From Blastopirellula marina (GTDB taxonomy: Bacteria; Planctomycetota; Planctomycetia; Pirellulales; Pirellulaceae), in assembly GCF_002967765.1 (NCBI RefSeq), contig NZ_PUHY01000005.1:558001-622000 (forward strand): DNA of 64,000 nucleotides, written 5' to 3'. Positions 44,846 to 52,886 of this stretch are shown here, in pieces. Below the pieces are notes generated by a model. That model was not told the origin of the DNA and did not search any database. It saw only the letters and a program-made list of their open reading frames with translations. How positions within the stretch are numbered: position 1 is the first letter of the stretch; each line of letters begins with the position of its first letter. A program made the position numbers and the translations under genes.

Positions 44846-45964
44846 TTAAACCGGCGGTGTGTGGGCTGCTTCCCCAAAGAAGATCTGAACCAGCAGCAGC
44901 ACCATCGACTGCCCATTGAGTAGCATGTGAACGACCAAGCTAGGGGTCAGAGTGCGCGTTCGCTGATAGACGTAACCCAGGCCCAAAGCCAGCACGAATA
45001 GTGGAATCGGGGCCGCACCTTGGCCAAGATGCAGCAGCGCAAACAACGTTGCGCTGATCAAAATGGGCATTCCTTGAAATGCCGGAACATGAATACCGAC
45101 ATCTTCATCGAACTCGGTTTCGTCCTGCATAATGGGTGAGACGTAGGGATTCCCGTCTTCGTCGTACGAATTGGTCTCCGCCGGTTCGGTGAGGGCGAAT
45201 GTCTCAGGATCGGAATGGGGCGTTACGACTACTTCGTTGTCCGTCCGTCCCCACAAAATCGAGAACCGCCTACCGAGTCGCCCGCCTAGTAGATCCTCCA
45301 GCCAACCCTGCAAGACCAGGCGAAACGCGAACTCTTCGGTCAGTGGGGCAATCAGGACGGCCGAGATCAACACCGGAATCAGCACTTGTGGCTGCGGATC
45401 AGCGATCATCATGTTGATCAGCGGGTGTTCGTAAGGTGTGAGGTAGCCAGCAAGCACCTGGATGGCGATCACCGGAATGCACAGGGCACAAAAAGCCGCA
45501 ACGCCGATTCGGATGTCTTCGTTCCGCTGGGCTGTGCTTGTTCCGAAGAACATCCCACCACCACCCCGCATCACGATGGTGACGGCCAGTCCGATACAAA
45601 CAAGCGATTGGGCGATCATTTGACCCCACATCGCGCCAATCTTCTGATCGAGGTCTAATTCTGCACCTGGGCTTCGATCGATTGGCCCCATGAACAGGCC
45701 GGCAAGCACGATGATCAGGGCGATCACGCCGATGGTACCCACGACCACATCGATAGCGCCCCAGTGACAGACATCGGTCGAGCGCTGCTCAAGGATTGGC
45801 AGATCTGCCTTCCGACGAGCAAAGATATACATCCAAACCGAGAACGAAACGGAAAGCAGTACAACGGCGTATGCGAGGACGGCAAGACCAACGAGCGATG
45901 CAACCACAGTTTCTTGCTTATGGGGAGGAAGACAGCTTTCCAGAACGAATAAAGCGTAGGGCAT
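44846..45964 (-). CDS. CPBP family intramembrane glutamic protease
   Basis: Polytopic membrane protein with about eight helices and the CPBP/Abi motif EEFAFR in LTEEFAFRLVLQGWL, plus a late H in LFALLHLGQG and the HMLLNGQS helix. CPBP proteins are intramembrane endopeptidases related to Rce1. A hydrophilic insert of about 60 residues after the EE motif, rich in D and E, is unusual. The ATG at 45964 would overlap the PgsA gene end by 47 bases; a GTG at 45907 would remove the overlap and start just before the first helix. I cannot decide between them. Downstream of PgsA and RimO, a frequent planctomycete order. Confidence 0.88.
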   Translation of the reverse strand: MPYALFVLESCLPPHKQETVVASLVGLAVLAYAVVLLSVSFSVWMYIFARRKADLPILEQRSTDVCHWGAIDVVVGTIGVIALIIVLAGLFMGPIDRSPGAELDLDQKIGAMWGQMIAQSLVCIGLAVTIVMRGGGGMFFGTSTAQRNEDIRIGVAAFCALCIPVIAIQVLAGYLTPYEHPLINMMIADPQPQVLIPVLISAVLIAPLTEEFAFRLVLQGWLEDLLGGRLGRRFSILWGRTDNEVVVTPHSDPETFALTEPAETNSYDEDGNPYVSPIMQDETEFDEDVGIHVPAFQGMPILISATLFALLHLGQGAAPIPLFVLALGLGYVYQRTRTLTPSLVVHMLLNGQSMVLLLVQIFFGEAAHTPPV

Positions 45965-46550
45965 CGCCAATATAGATGGTTCCCGAGGCCAGCGTCAGTC
46001 CAATCGTTCCCCACAGGATCAAATTAAACAGATAGACAAACCAGGTTGCATCCAACCCAGCCAGGCCGTACCAGGTGGTGATCCCCTGCCCTTCGTCGGT
46101 AGCGAGCGTAATCATCGAGAGAATCGCTGACGCGCACTGCAGTACCATCTTCCATTTTCCGGGCCAGTTGGCCGAGAAATCGCCGCCGTGCTGTTCGACG
46201 AAGCTGCGGATCACGGTCACCAACATTTCGCGCCCCATGATCACCACCGCTACCCAGGCAGCAATTCCCGAGCCTGGCAGTGCGACCAGAAAGACAAACG
46301 TTCCGCAGATGATAATCTTGTCGACAAACGGGTCGAAGATGCGACCGAATTGGGTGACCTGGTTGTAACGCCGTGCCCAATAACCGTCGATCCAGTCGGT
46401 AGAGACCGCCACGATGAAGATGGCCAACGCCCCCCAAATCATGTTCAGCGGCAGCAGCACGAACGCCACGATCGAAAGAATGAAACGGATACCGGTCAAC
46501 GTGTTGGGAACGTTGACGATCACGTTGGATGGGATCGGCTTGTCAGACAT
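45918..46550 (-). CDS. pgsA: CDP-diacylglycerol--glycerol-3-phosphate 3-phosphatidyltransferase
   Basis: Membrane enzyme of phospholipid synthesis making phosphatidylglycerol phosphate from CDP-diacylglycerol and glycerol 3-phosphate. The full CDP-alcohol phosphotransferase motif is present: DGYWAR, then G-x3-D-x3-D in GRIFDPFVD. The opening NVPNTLTGIRFILS is typical of PgsA. The ATG at 46550 gives 210 residues; a TTG further upstream only adds a non-homologous leader. Four to five helices are visible. It follows the RimO gene by 72 bases. Confidence 0.95.
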   Translation of the reverse strand: MSDKPIPSNVIVNVPNTLTGIRFILSIVAFVLLPLNMIWGALAIFIVAVSTDWIDGYWARRYNQVTQFGRIFDPFVDKIIICGTFVFLVALPGSGIAAWVAVVIMGREMLVTVIRSFVEQHGGDFSANWPGKWKMVLQCASAILSMITLATDEGQGITTWYGLAGLDATWFVYLFNLILWGTIGLTLASGTIYIGDALRFIRSGKLSSSP

Positions 46551-46622
46551 GAGGGCGATTCGCGGTTGCCGTCCGGTCGACAATCATTTGATGATCGACC
46601 GCAACGTAAAGGGTTCAACGGG

Positions 46623-48044
46623 CTACTTGGCCGGTCCCTTAGCGACACCGACCAGATCATAGTCTTTGTACATCACAATTTCAGTCGGGACGATATCCCC
46701 CGGCTTTAAACCTTTCGCGGTGACGTACGCTACACAGTCGACATCAGGGGCATCAGCCTTGGTGCGACCAATCCAAGCGGTCTTCTCGCCAGGGACAGGC
46801 TGATCAATGATGACATCCATCGTTTGGCCAACCTTCGCTTCGTTGTGATCGAAGACCACTTCCTGCTGGATTGCCATCAAGTGCTCGCGGCGTTGTTCCA
46901 TCAGTTCTTCGGGAAGATGGTCGTCCAGCTTGACTGCGGGGGTTCCTTCTTCCTTCGAATAGGTGAACACCCCGACGCGTTCAAAACGCTGCTTCTCGAT
47001 GAAGTCGGCCAGTTCCAGGAACTGCTCGTCCGTTTCGCCAGGGAAACCGGTGATGAAGGTCGTCCGAATGTTGAGGTCAGGCATCACGTCCCGCATCATG
47101 CCGACCAGTTCTTCCGTGCTGCTGCGGGTCACACGGCGTGACATCCGACGGAGCATCGTGTCGTTGATGTGCTGAAGCGGAATATCGACGTACGGCACAA
47201 TCTTATCGCATCCGGCGATTGTTTCCATCAACGGACGATCGACGTACATCGGATAAAAGTACATCAAGCGAATCCAGTCGATGCCCTCAACCTGATTCAG
47301 CTTGGAAAGAAGCTCGGCCAAGCGTGGTTCGCCGTACAGGTCCATGCCGTAATAGGTCGTGTCTTGAGCGACGACGATCAGTTCGCGAACCCCATCGGCG
47401 GCCAGTTCTTCTGCCTCGGCGATCACTTCTTCCATCGGCTTAGTCGCATGCTTGCCGCGCATCTTGGGGATCGCACAGAAGGTGCAAAGCCGATCGCATC
47501 CTTCCGAAATCTTCAGGTACGCGAAATGACGCGGCGTAATCCGCAGTCGTTCGCGATCGCTCAGTGCTCGAACCGGAGCGGGACGAAACACCGTGCGTTG
47601 TTCTTCCAAATTCCCTACCAAGCGGTCGGCAACGCGGGTGATTTCTTCCCGTCCGAAAACACCCACCACCTGATCGATTTCGGGGCAGGTTTCCAGCAAG
47701 GCGTCTTTCTGACGTTCGGCCAGACAGCCGGAAACGATAACGCCCTTGATCTTGCCTTGACGTTTCAGCTCCAACATTTCGTTGATCGCGGCAAACGATT
47801 CGTCACGAGCTCGTTCGATGAAGCCGCACGTGTTGATCACGACGAAGTCGGAGCCTTCGGTGTCTTGGGTCAGCTGGTAGCCATCTTTGTTCAGAAGGCC
47901 CAGCATCCGCTCGCTATCGACCAGGTTCTTAGGGCAGCCGAGACTGATAAACGAATACCGTCCGCGGGCCTCGCCCGTTCCGCACGACTCGCCGGCGGCT
48001 GATGGTTGAGGGGCATTCGGATCGATAATGGGCAAACTGGTCAT
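46623..48044 (-). CDS. rimO: Ribosomal protein S12 methylthiotransferase RimO
   Basis: Radical SAM enzyme that methylthiolates an aspartate of ribosomal protein S12. The N-terminal UPF0004 domain carries three cysteines (SLGCPKN, NTCGF, SGCLAE) for the auxiliary 4Fe-4S cluster. The radical SAM motif CDRLCTFC follows, with CAIPKMRGKH, which is characteristic of RimO rather than MiaB. A TRAM domain forms the C-terminus (about 395-465). The length of 473 residues includes a 27-residue N-terminal extension before GRYSFISLGC. Start ATG at 48044. Confidence 0.97.
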   Translation of the reverse strand: MTSLPIIDPNAPQPSAAGESCGTGEARGRYSFISLGCPKNLVDSERMLGLLNKDGYQLTQDTEGSDFVVINTCGFIERARDESFAAINEMLELKRQGKIKGVIVSGCLAERQKDALLETCPEIDQVVGVFGREEITRVADRLVGNLEEQRTVFRPAPVRALSDRERLRITPRHFAYLKISEGCDRLCTFCAIPKMRGKHATKPMEEVIAEAEELAADGVRELIVVAQDTTYYGMDLYGEPRLAELLSKLNQVEGIDWIRLMYFYPMYVDRPLMETIAGCDKIVPYVDIPLQHINDTMLRRMSRRVTRSSTEELVGMMRDVMPDLNIRTTFITGFPGETDEQFLELADFIEKQRFERVGVFTYSKEEGTPAVKLDDHLPEELMEQRREHLMAIQQEVVFDHNEAKVGQTMDVIIDQPVPGEKTAWIGRTKADAPDVDCVAYVTAKGLKPGDIVPTEIVMYKDYDLVGVAKGPAK

Positions 48045-48103
48045 GAAGCTTGGATCAAGAGAACATCTAATTGGGATCGCAACATCGCGAAGAACTCCTC
48101 ATC

Positions 48104-48916
48104 CTACCGATTGCCCGCCCGATTGACGAGGGGCAAAATGCCGCAATCTCCTTGCGGAATCAGGAGTTGGGCCACATCCGCCAGGGAAAACGGCTGCCCC
48201 AAAATTGCGGTTACCCCGCAAGAATGACCCTTTTGCCAGTCCTCCCAGGTGGGCGAACCAACGCAAAGCAGCTTCGGAACGTCCCCTGGGGCGTTCAACG
48301 CGGCGGCAACGGTTGCAAACTCGGCTCGATCGGTCCCGGGAAGCATCGCGACCAAGCCTACCCACTGAGAATCCGGTGGCGTGTCGAGATTTGCCCAGGT
48401 TGCCGAAAGTCCCAGTGCTCGACAAGCAGATTCCCATAAACCGAAGTCGGCCGCTGAGAGCGCATAAATCCCGACTTCTCCGCCCGACTCGGACCGAGGC
48501 ATCTCCCGAATGGCGGCGAGGGCTTGTTCCTGCGGCGATGACGTCACTGGAATGTTAGGGCGATTGGCCGATCGAATGAGCGCTGGCAAGCGGTAGCTGG
48601 CTTCGTACCAGGCAATTCGTTCGATCGCCGGCGGCAGCGGCCAGGTACGGGCTTCGCCGTAGCACCATGGTCCATGGATCTGCACGAAGCGAGCCAAAGG
48701 ACTTTGCCGTCGTGCCGTCTCGATATCGGCTTCGGTGAATTGTCCTGGCTTTGAAGCACAAAGCAGTACCAAGTCGAAGTGCGTGTGATCGTCGGCAACC
48801 TCAGCCGGGTGCCAGCGAACGGTGGCATACTTGCCGAGCGTCGGCAACAAACACGAGAACTCCGCGGCCTGGAGATCGCCCAGAATCAGCACTTCAATGG
48901 CCGGTTCGTTACCCAC
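48104..48916 (-). CDS. Tandem degenerate receiver-like protein, unknown function
   Basis: A 270-residue soluble protein starting at a GTG (48916) that directly abuts the TAA of the EIIA gene. The N-terminal half has a receiver-like alternation (IEVLILGDL ... HFDLVLLCASKPG ... ARFVQIHGPW). The C-terminal half ends with GVTAILGQPFSLADVAQLL, which resembles the last strand and helix of response-regulator receivers, with the usual KP replaced by QP. No DNA-binding output domain is present. It may be a protein-interaction module, perhaps with the EIIA protein. The receiver assignment is my reading and not certain. Confidence 0.7.
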   Translation of the reverse strand: MGNEPAIEVLILGDLQAAEFSCLLPTLGKYATVRWHPAEVADDHTHFDLVLLCASKPGQFTEADIETARRQSPLARFVQIHGPWCYGEARTWPLPPAIERIAWYEASYRLPALIRSANRPNIPVTSSPQEQALAAIREMPRSESGGEVGIYALSAADFGLWESACRALGLSATWANLDTPPDSQWVGLVAMLPGTDRAEFATVAAALNAPGDVPKLLCVGSPTWEDWQKGHSCGVTAILGQPFSLADVAQLLIPQGDCGILPLVNRAGNR

Positions 48917-49618
48917 TTACAATTCGTCCTCACGATCGCGAATCAACTGAAGAACGTCGTCACCATGATCGGCTTCACGGATCGCGCTGAGCAATTTGTT
49001 GTCGTTGATAATACGGCTCAGGCGAGCAAGGGTGCGCAGGTGGGATGGATCGTCGATCGAGCAGATCAGGAAGAAGACATCGGTCAAAATCCCGCGGCTG
49101 CCGCCAAAGGGAATGCCTTGGTAAGTGCGTCCCATTGCCAGAAAGCCTTCAGCCAGGATCGTCGGCATGGGGCGACGAGGGTGAAGCAGTGCCACACCGT
49201 TGTCGAGGGCTGTAGAGTGCATGTTTTCGCGCGTGAGGACCGCTTCAATCATTTGCGGTGCATCCCACAGATAGCCCGCCGCAGTCCCCAGTTCGCAGAT
49301 CTCGGTCACGACCTTCCGCGGTGAACGGCTGGTCAACGGGATCTTGATGGTGTTCTCGTGCAGCATGTCACCGATCACAACCGGCTCTTCATGCTTGCCG
49401 TGCCGATCGAGCACGCCTTCGACCCGCACAAGCTCTTGTTCGTCAAACACGCCGATGCGATGTTCGAGCCAGTGATGGATTTCGGCCCTAGAAAACTTCC
49501 ATTTGCCGGCGACCTTGCGGCCGGGAATATCATCGCGCCCCGCGAGCTTCTCGACCTGCGACGGGTTCAAATGAAGATAGGCGGCGAGTTCATCGAGATC
49601 GAAATCTTGGGAAGGCAT
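48917..49618 (-). CDS. HTH (excisionase/MerR-like) domain fused to PTS EIIA(Fru/Ntr) domain
   Basis: The ATG at 49618 gives 233 residues. The N-terminus (about 5-55) is an excisionase-like winged helix (DELAAYLHLNPSQVEKLA, then RKVAGKWKFSRAEIHHWL). The C-terminal part (about 85-230) is a PTS EIIA type 2 domain. The phosphorylatable histidine is expected in ALDNGVALLHPRRP, H146. This resembles PtsN-like regulatory proteins with an added DNA-binding domain, so it probably links phosphoryl-transfer state to gene control. No PTS permease, HPr or EI gene is nearby. Directly followed by the receiver-like gene. Confidence 0.88.
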   Translation of the reverse strand: MPSQDFDLDELAAYLHLNPSQVEKLAGRDDIPGRKVAGKWKFSRAEIHHWLEHRIGVFDEQELVRVEGVLDRHGKHEEPVVIGDMLHENTIKIPLTSRSPRKVVTEICELGTAAGYLWDAPQMIEAVLTRENMHSTALDNGVALLHPRRPMPTILAEGFLAMGRTYQGIPFGGSRGILTDVFFLICSIDDPSHLRTLARLSRIINDNKLLSAIREADHGDDVLQLIRDREDEL

Positions 49619-50053
49619 AGTGTTAAATGACTGGCAGTGTGCTAGCTGGCGATTGGGTTGATTCAAACTTCTCGGACATGGGAGAGGGTATCGGGGAAGG
49701 AAATTCTCTGGAATTTGTTTTAGCAATTCAGGCTTGGCGTTACCTGTCTTGGCGAGCTAGGGAACCTGGGTATGAGCCCGTTTCACTTCGCTGAAAACTG
49801 ATTCCTGAAAACTTACAACGACTCTTCTCGCAATTCCTCGCATCTGCGAGCAATTGCGGCGAGCGTGTCGGCAAAGTCGGGTTGACTCTTGAGCGGAAAT
49901 GGAAAACATTAGCCACAGCGTCGAGCGACCGTCTTATTTTAGGCATGTCCTTGGTCAGGAAGAACCAGGACGAGTCGTTTGCGTAAGAACTTCGGATGGA
50001 TTCGAGGTTTTTCTCCCTTCTGAATCGAGCAATTACTGGCAAGGAGGCCAACG
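49619..50053. promoter_or_regulatory. Divergent control region, EIIA-HTH gene / Mur ligase-like gene
   Basis: A 435-base gap between divergent starts with no convincing gene. It contains a long palindrome (49829-49858, separate entry) and a strong AAGGAGG ribosome-binding site at 50041-50047, six bases before the Mur ligase-like ATG. No riboswitch was recognised. Confidence 0.55.
49829..49858. repeat. 30-bp palindrome between divergent genes
   Basis: Outer arms CGCAATT (49829-49835) and AATTGCG (49852-49858), and inner arms CTCGCA (49837-49842) and TGCGAG (49845-49850), pair perfectly with one C-C mismatch and a 2-base loop. Such a near-perfect dyad could be a hairpin in RNA or a regulator site on DNA. 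No T-run follows. Confidence 0.65.
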
Positions 50054-51583
50054 ATGTCGCAATCGATTACTTCCCGTGTGGGAGTCTCGCTCCGAAATCT
50101 ACTGCCGGAAGCCAAGTTCATCGGCGCTCGCGACATTCTTGTTCAAGCTTGCTGTGCTCGACCGGAACATGTTCTCCCTGGCGAAGTCTTTGTCGCGATC
50201 TGTGATGATAGCGAAGATGGACACGACCAGGTCGAAGACGCCATCGAGCGTGGAGCCGCGGCGGTTGTTTCCGAGAAGCCACTCCCCGTTAGCGTGCCGG
50301 TGTGTGTGGTCTCGGACAGCCGCGAAGCTTATGGTCAATTGTGCCATGCGTTGGCCGATCAGCCGACCAATCGAATCAAAGTGATCGGGGTCACCGGCAC
50401 CAACGGCAAGACGACGACCTGCTTGTTGATCAAAGCCATTCTGGAAAAAGCCGGAGCCAAGGTAGGCAGTTTGACGAGCCTCGGCTTCGATAACGGTTAT
50501 GACGAACAATCGTGGAGCCACCCAACGCCCAACCCGGCGATCATGGCCGATATGCTCTCGCGGATGCAGTACAACGGTTGCACCCATGCCGTGATCGAAG
50601 CTTCCAGCGAAGGCTTGGTTAAGCAGCACTTGGCCGGCGTTCAGCTCGACGTCGCCGCGTTCACCAACATTCGTCAGAATCACATCGAACTACATGGCTC
50701 GGCCCGCAATTACTACCGCGCAAAGAAGAAGCTGCTGAAATACCTTCGCGAGACCGGTGTGGCGATCTTCAACGGCGACGACTCTAATTGTGTTCGTCTG
50801 CTCAACAAGGCCGAAGTCCCTTCCCTCTCGATCGCTATGCATGGGGTCGGCGAGATCACAGCGACGGTCATTGAGCGTCACAAGAGCGAACAAACCTTCC
50901 TGCTAACCGCCGGCAGCCAGTCGGTTCCGGTTTGCACCCGGATGATCGGCGATCACCACGTTTACAACTGCTTGGTCGCTGCGGCGGTCTGCCTGGTTTA
51001 CGGGGTCGATCTGAAGACCGTCGTTCGTGGATTGGAGTCGGTCGAAACGCTTCCAGGCCGGATGCAGCGAATTGAATGTGGCCAATCGTTCGGTGTTTTC
51101 GTCGATCAGGCTCACACCCATGACGGTCTTGCCGTCGCGTTGAAGACCCTTCGCCGCGTTACTCCTGGCCGCTTGATCTGCGTGCTGGGAGCCAACGAAC
51201 TAAGCGACCGGATCAATCGTCCACTGCTGGGCCGTGTTGCCGAACGAGGAAGCGACGTCTCGCTGATTACGCTGAGCAGCGTTTACGGAAGGACCAATAG
51301 CGAAGTCGTGCACGATATCGTCGACGGCTTTGGTCGACCTGCCAAGGCACACGTGATTCCGAACCGGAAAGAGGCGATTCGCTACGCGTTCAGCCAGGCC
51401 GAAATCGGCGACACGGTGGTCATCACCGGTCAAACGACCGAACGCCTGGTCAGCGACAGCGTCGAACAAACCGACCCGCGCGATTGCGACGTGGCCCGCG
51501 AGCTTCTCTACGAAATGGTTTATGAAGAAGACGAAATGGTAGCCGAAGCGAAGGTGATCGCGTTTCCGGGAAGTCGAGTTTAA
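50054..51583 (+). CDS. Mur ligase family protein, MurE-like but without the DNPR motif
   Basis: ATP-dependent ligase of the Mur family, 509 residues, in MurE order. The N-terminal UDP-binding-type domain (1-105) is followed by the P-loop GTNGKTT (115-121). The TNIRQNHIELHGS stretch and the lysine in YYRAKKKLL (site of carbamylation in the family) are kept. The C-terminal domain starts near QAHTHDGLAVAL. MurE enzymes adding diaminopimelate have DNPR; the same place here reads SSVYGR. The amino acid added may therefore differ, or the protein may be a paralogue outside the main peptidoglycan pathway. A strong AAGGAGG site supports the start. Confidence 0.87.
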   Translation: MSQSITSRVGVSLRNLLPEAKFIGARDILVQACCARPEHVLPGEVFVAICDDSEDGHDQVEDAIERGAAAVVSEKPLPVSVPVCVVSDSREAYGQLCHALADQPTNRIKVIGVTGTNGKTTTCLLIKAILEKAGAKVGSLTSLGFDNGYDEQSWSHPTPNPAIMADMLSRMQYNGCTHAVIEASSEGLVKQHLAGVQLDVAAFTNIRQNHIELHGSARNYYRAKKKLLKYLRETGVAIFNGDDSNCVRLLNKAEVPSLSIAMHGVGEITATVIERHKSEQTFLLTAGSQSVPVCTRMIGDHHVYNCLVAAAVCLVYGVDLKTVVRGLESVETLPGRMQRIECGQSFGVFVDQAHTHDGLAVALKTLRRVTPGRLICVLGANELSDRINRPLLGRVAERGSDVSLITLSSVYGRTNSEVVHDIVDGFGRPAKAHVIPNRKEAIRYAFSQAEIGDTVVITGQTTERLVSDSVEQTDPRDCDVARELLYEMVYEEDEMVAEAKVIAFPGSRV

Positions 51584-51654
51584 GAGCGTCGTCTTCCAGT
51601 GATCCTCAGTGCGAGGGCATTGGAAACGAACGCCCGTTTCCCAGCAATCGCCTG

Positions 51655-51755
51655 TATCCTCGCCCTTCCCAAGGGAGAGGGCTAGGGTGAGGGTTGTGAG
51701 AGACGTCTAGCTGGTTCGTTCTTCACCCTCTCCCCAAAGGAGCGAGGGAACCAGA
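51655..51755. repeat. Dispersed intergenic repeat, CCCTCTCCC/GAGGG type
   Basis: Two related segments, GGGAGAGGGCTAGGGTGAGGG and CACCCTCTCCCCAAAGGAGCGAGGGAACC, sit about 50 bases apart and are partly complementary, so they can fold on each other. The second resembles the element at 34598-34640. Repeats of this look are scattered between genes in many environmental bacterial genomes. The 292-base gap 51584-51875 holds nothing else. Confidence 0.5.
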
Positions 51756-51875
51756 TGCTGATAACCGCACCTGGAACCTTCTCACGAAATCCACACCTTC
51801 CCGCTTGGCTCTTTTTGCGATACGCTTACGGTGTAAGCCGTAACCCAACCCCATTTCGCACAGACCGATTTTCTC

Positions 51876-52829
51876 TTGATCGTCGTTCGTACATTCTCCA
51901 ACAGCGATCCTCCCAAACTGGTGGAACTTTGGAATCACCAGCCTGTGGCTCGGGGACTTGCTCAGCCGATGACTGTCGCGTTGTTGGAAGCTCAGGTGTT
52001 CGCCAAGCCCTACTTCCAGCCGCAAAACCTGTTGGTAGCCGAGGAAGACGGGAAAATCGTGGGCATGGCGCACTTAGTGCCCGATGGACCGCTGGTTGCC
52101 TCGGAAGCACGTGGCGAAACGGCGAACGTGCCCATTGTTATCGCGGCCAATGTCGACAACGCGGCGGAAATTGAAGATGTTCTGTTCCAGGCGGTCGAAT
52201 CACGGGTACGCGACTCGGAAGCAAAGGTGCTGCTGCTGGGTGGTACCTCGGAACCTGGACCGTTCTATTTCGGTTTGGCGAAAGTCAGCTGTAACCGCGG
52301 TGCGCTGGTTTCTGATCCGCGTATGATGAACCTCGCCGAGCGGAACGAACTGTCACCGTCGACCGCTTGGCGCGTCTACTCGCGCGCTCTGCGAGGCTTC
52401 CGTCCTCCGGTCGATCGAACGCAGATCTCGGCTCGCCGCTCGCTGAATGTGCTTCGAGACGATGATCCGCCGTTTGGATCATACCGCGAAGCATGTATCT
52501 TCATGCATCAACATCGTACCCGTTACACGTTGGTCCAAAAGCAAGATGGTGCCGAGCTGGCCCGCTTGGAAGTCGTCGAGCTGGAAGCATTCAGTCACCT
52601 GCGCGGTGTGCGGATGAGCGGGATTGTCGATCTCGAGCCGCTGGCGTCTTGTACCCAGATCCACGCTCAGTTCTTCCTGGCTGAAACGCTCCGACAAATG
52701 GGCGAAGGGGGAACGGCCGTCGTCGAAACGCAGGTCAACAGCAGCAACGATATGCTCACAGGCGTCGTTGAAAAGCTTGGCTTCGAAGCTTATGACGAAG
52801 TCCGTATGATGGCCAAATTGCTCGACTAA
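51876..52829 (+). CDS. GNAT family N-acetyltransferase
   Basis: Acetyltransferase-like protein of 317 residues, probably with two GNAT-type halves. The first strand IVVRTFSNSDPPKLVELWN lies right at the TTG start (51876); the first ATG would remove it, so the TTG is preferred. Landmarks are NLLVAEEDGKIVGMAHL for the first half and GEGGTAVVETQVNSSNDMLTGVVEKLGFE near the C-terminus for the second. The latter has the Q-V-N-N-x(10)-K-L-G-F pattern of the fold. Substrate unknown. Transcribed alone behind a repeat-rich gap. Confidence 0.85.
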   Translation: MIVVRTFSNSDPPKLVELWNHQPVARGLAQPMTVALLEAQVFAKPYFQPQNLLVAEEDGKIVGMAHLVPDGPLVASEARGETANVPIVIAANVDNAAEIEDVLFQAVESRVRDSEAKVLLLGGTSEPGPFYFGLAKVSCNRGALVSDPRMMNLAERNELSPSTAWRVYSRALRGFRPPVDRTQISARRSLNVLRDDDPPFGSYREACIFMHQHRTRYTLVQKQDGAELARLEVVELEAFSHLRGVRMSGIVDLEPLASCTQIHAQFFLAETLRQMGEGGTAVVETQVNSSNDMLTGVVEKLGFEAYDEVRMMAKLLD

Positions 52830-52886
52830 CAGCCTGTCGAATTTCTCAGATCGGCTACCTAATTGAGAGTGCTAGGTTGGCCTATT

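Noticed and set aside
47169-48002. A 277-codon plus-strand open frame
   Set aside because: It is the complement of rimO, whose cysteine motifs are unmistakable.
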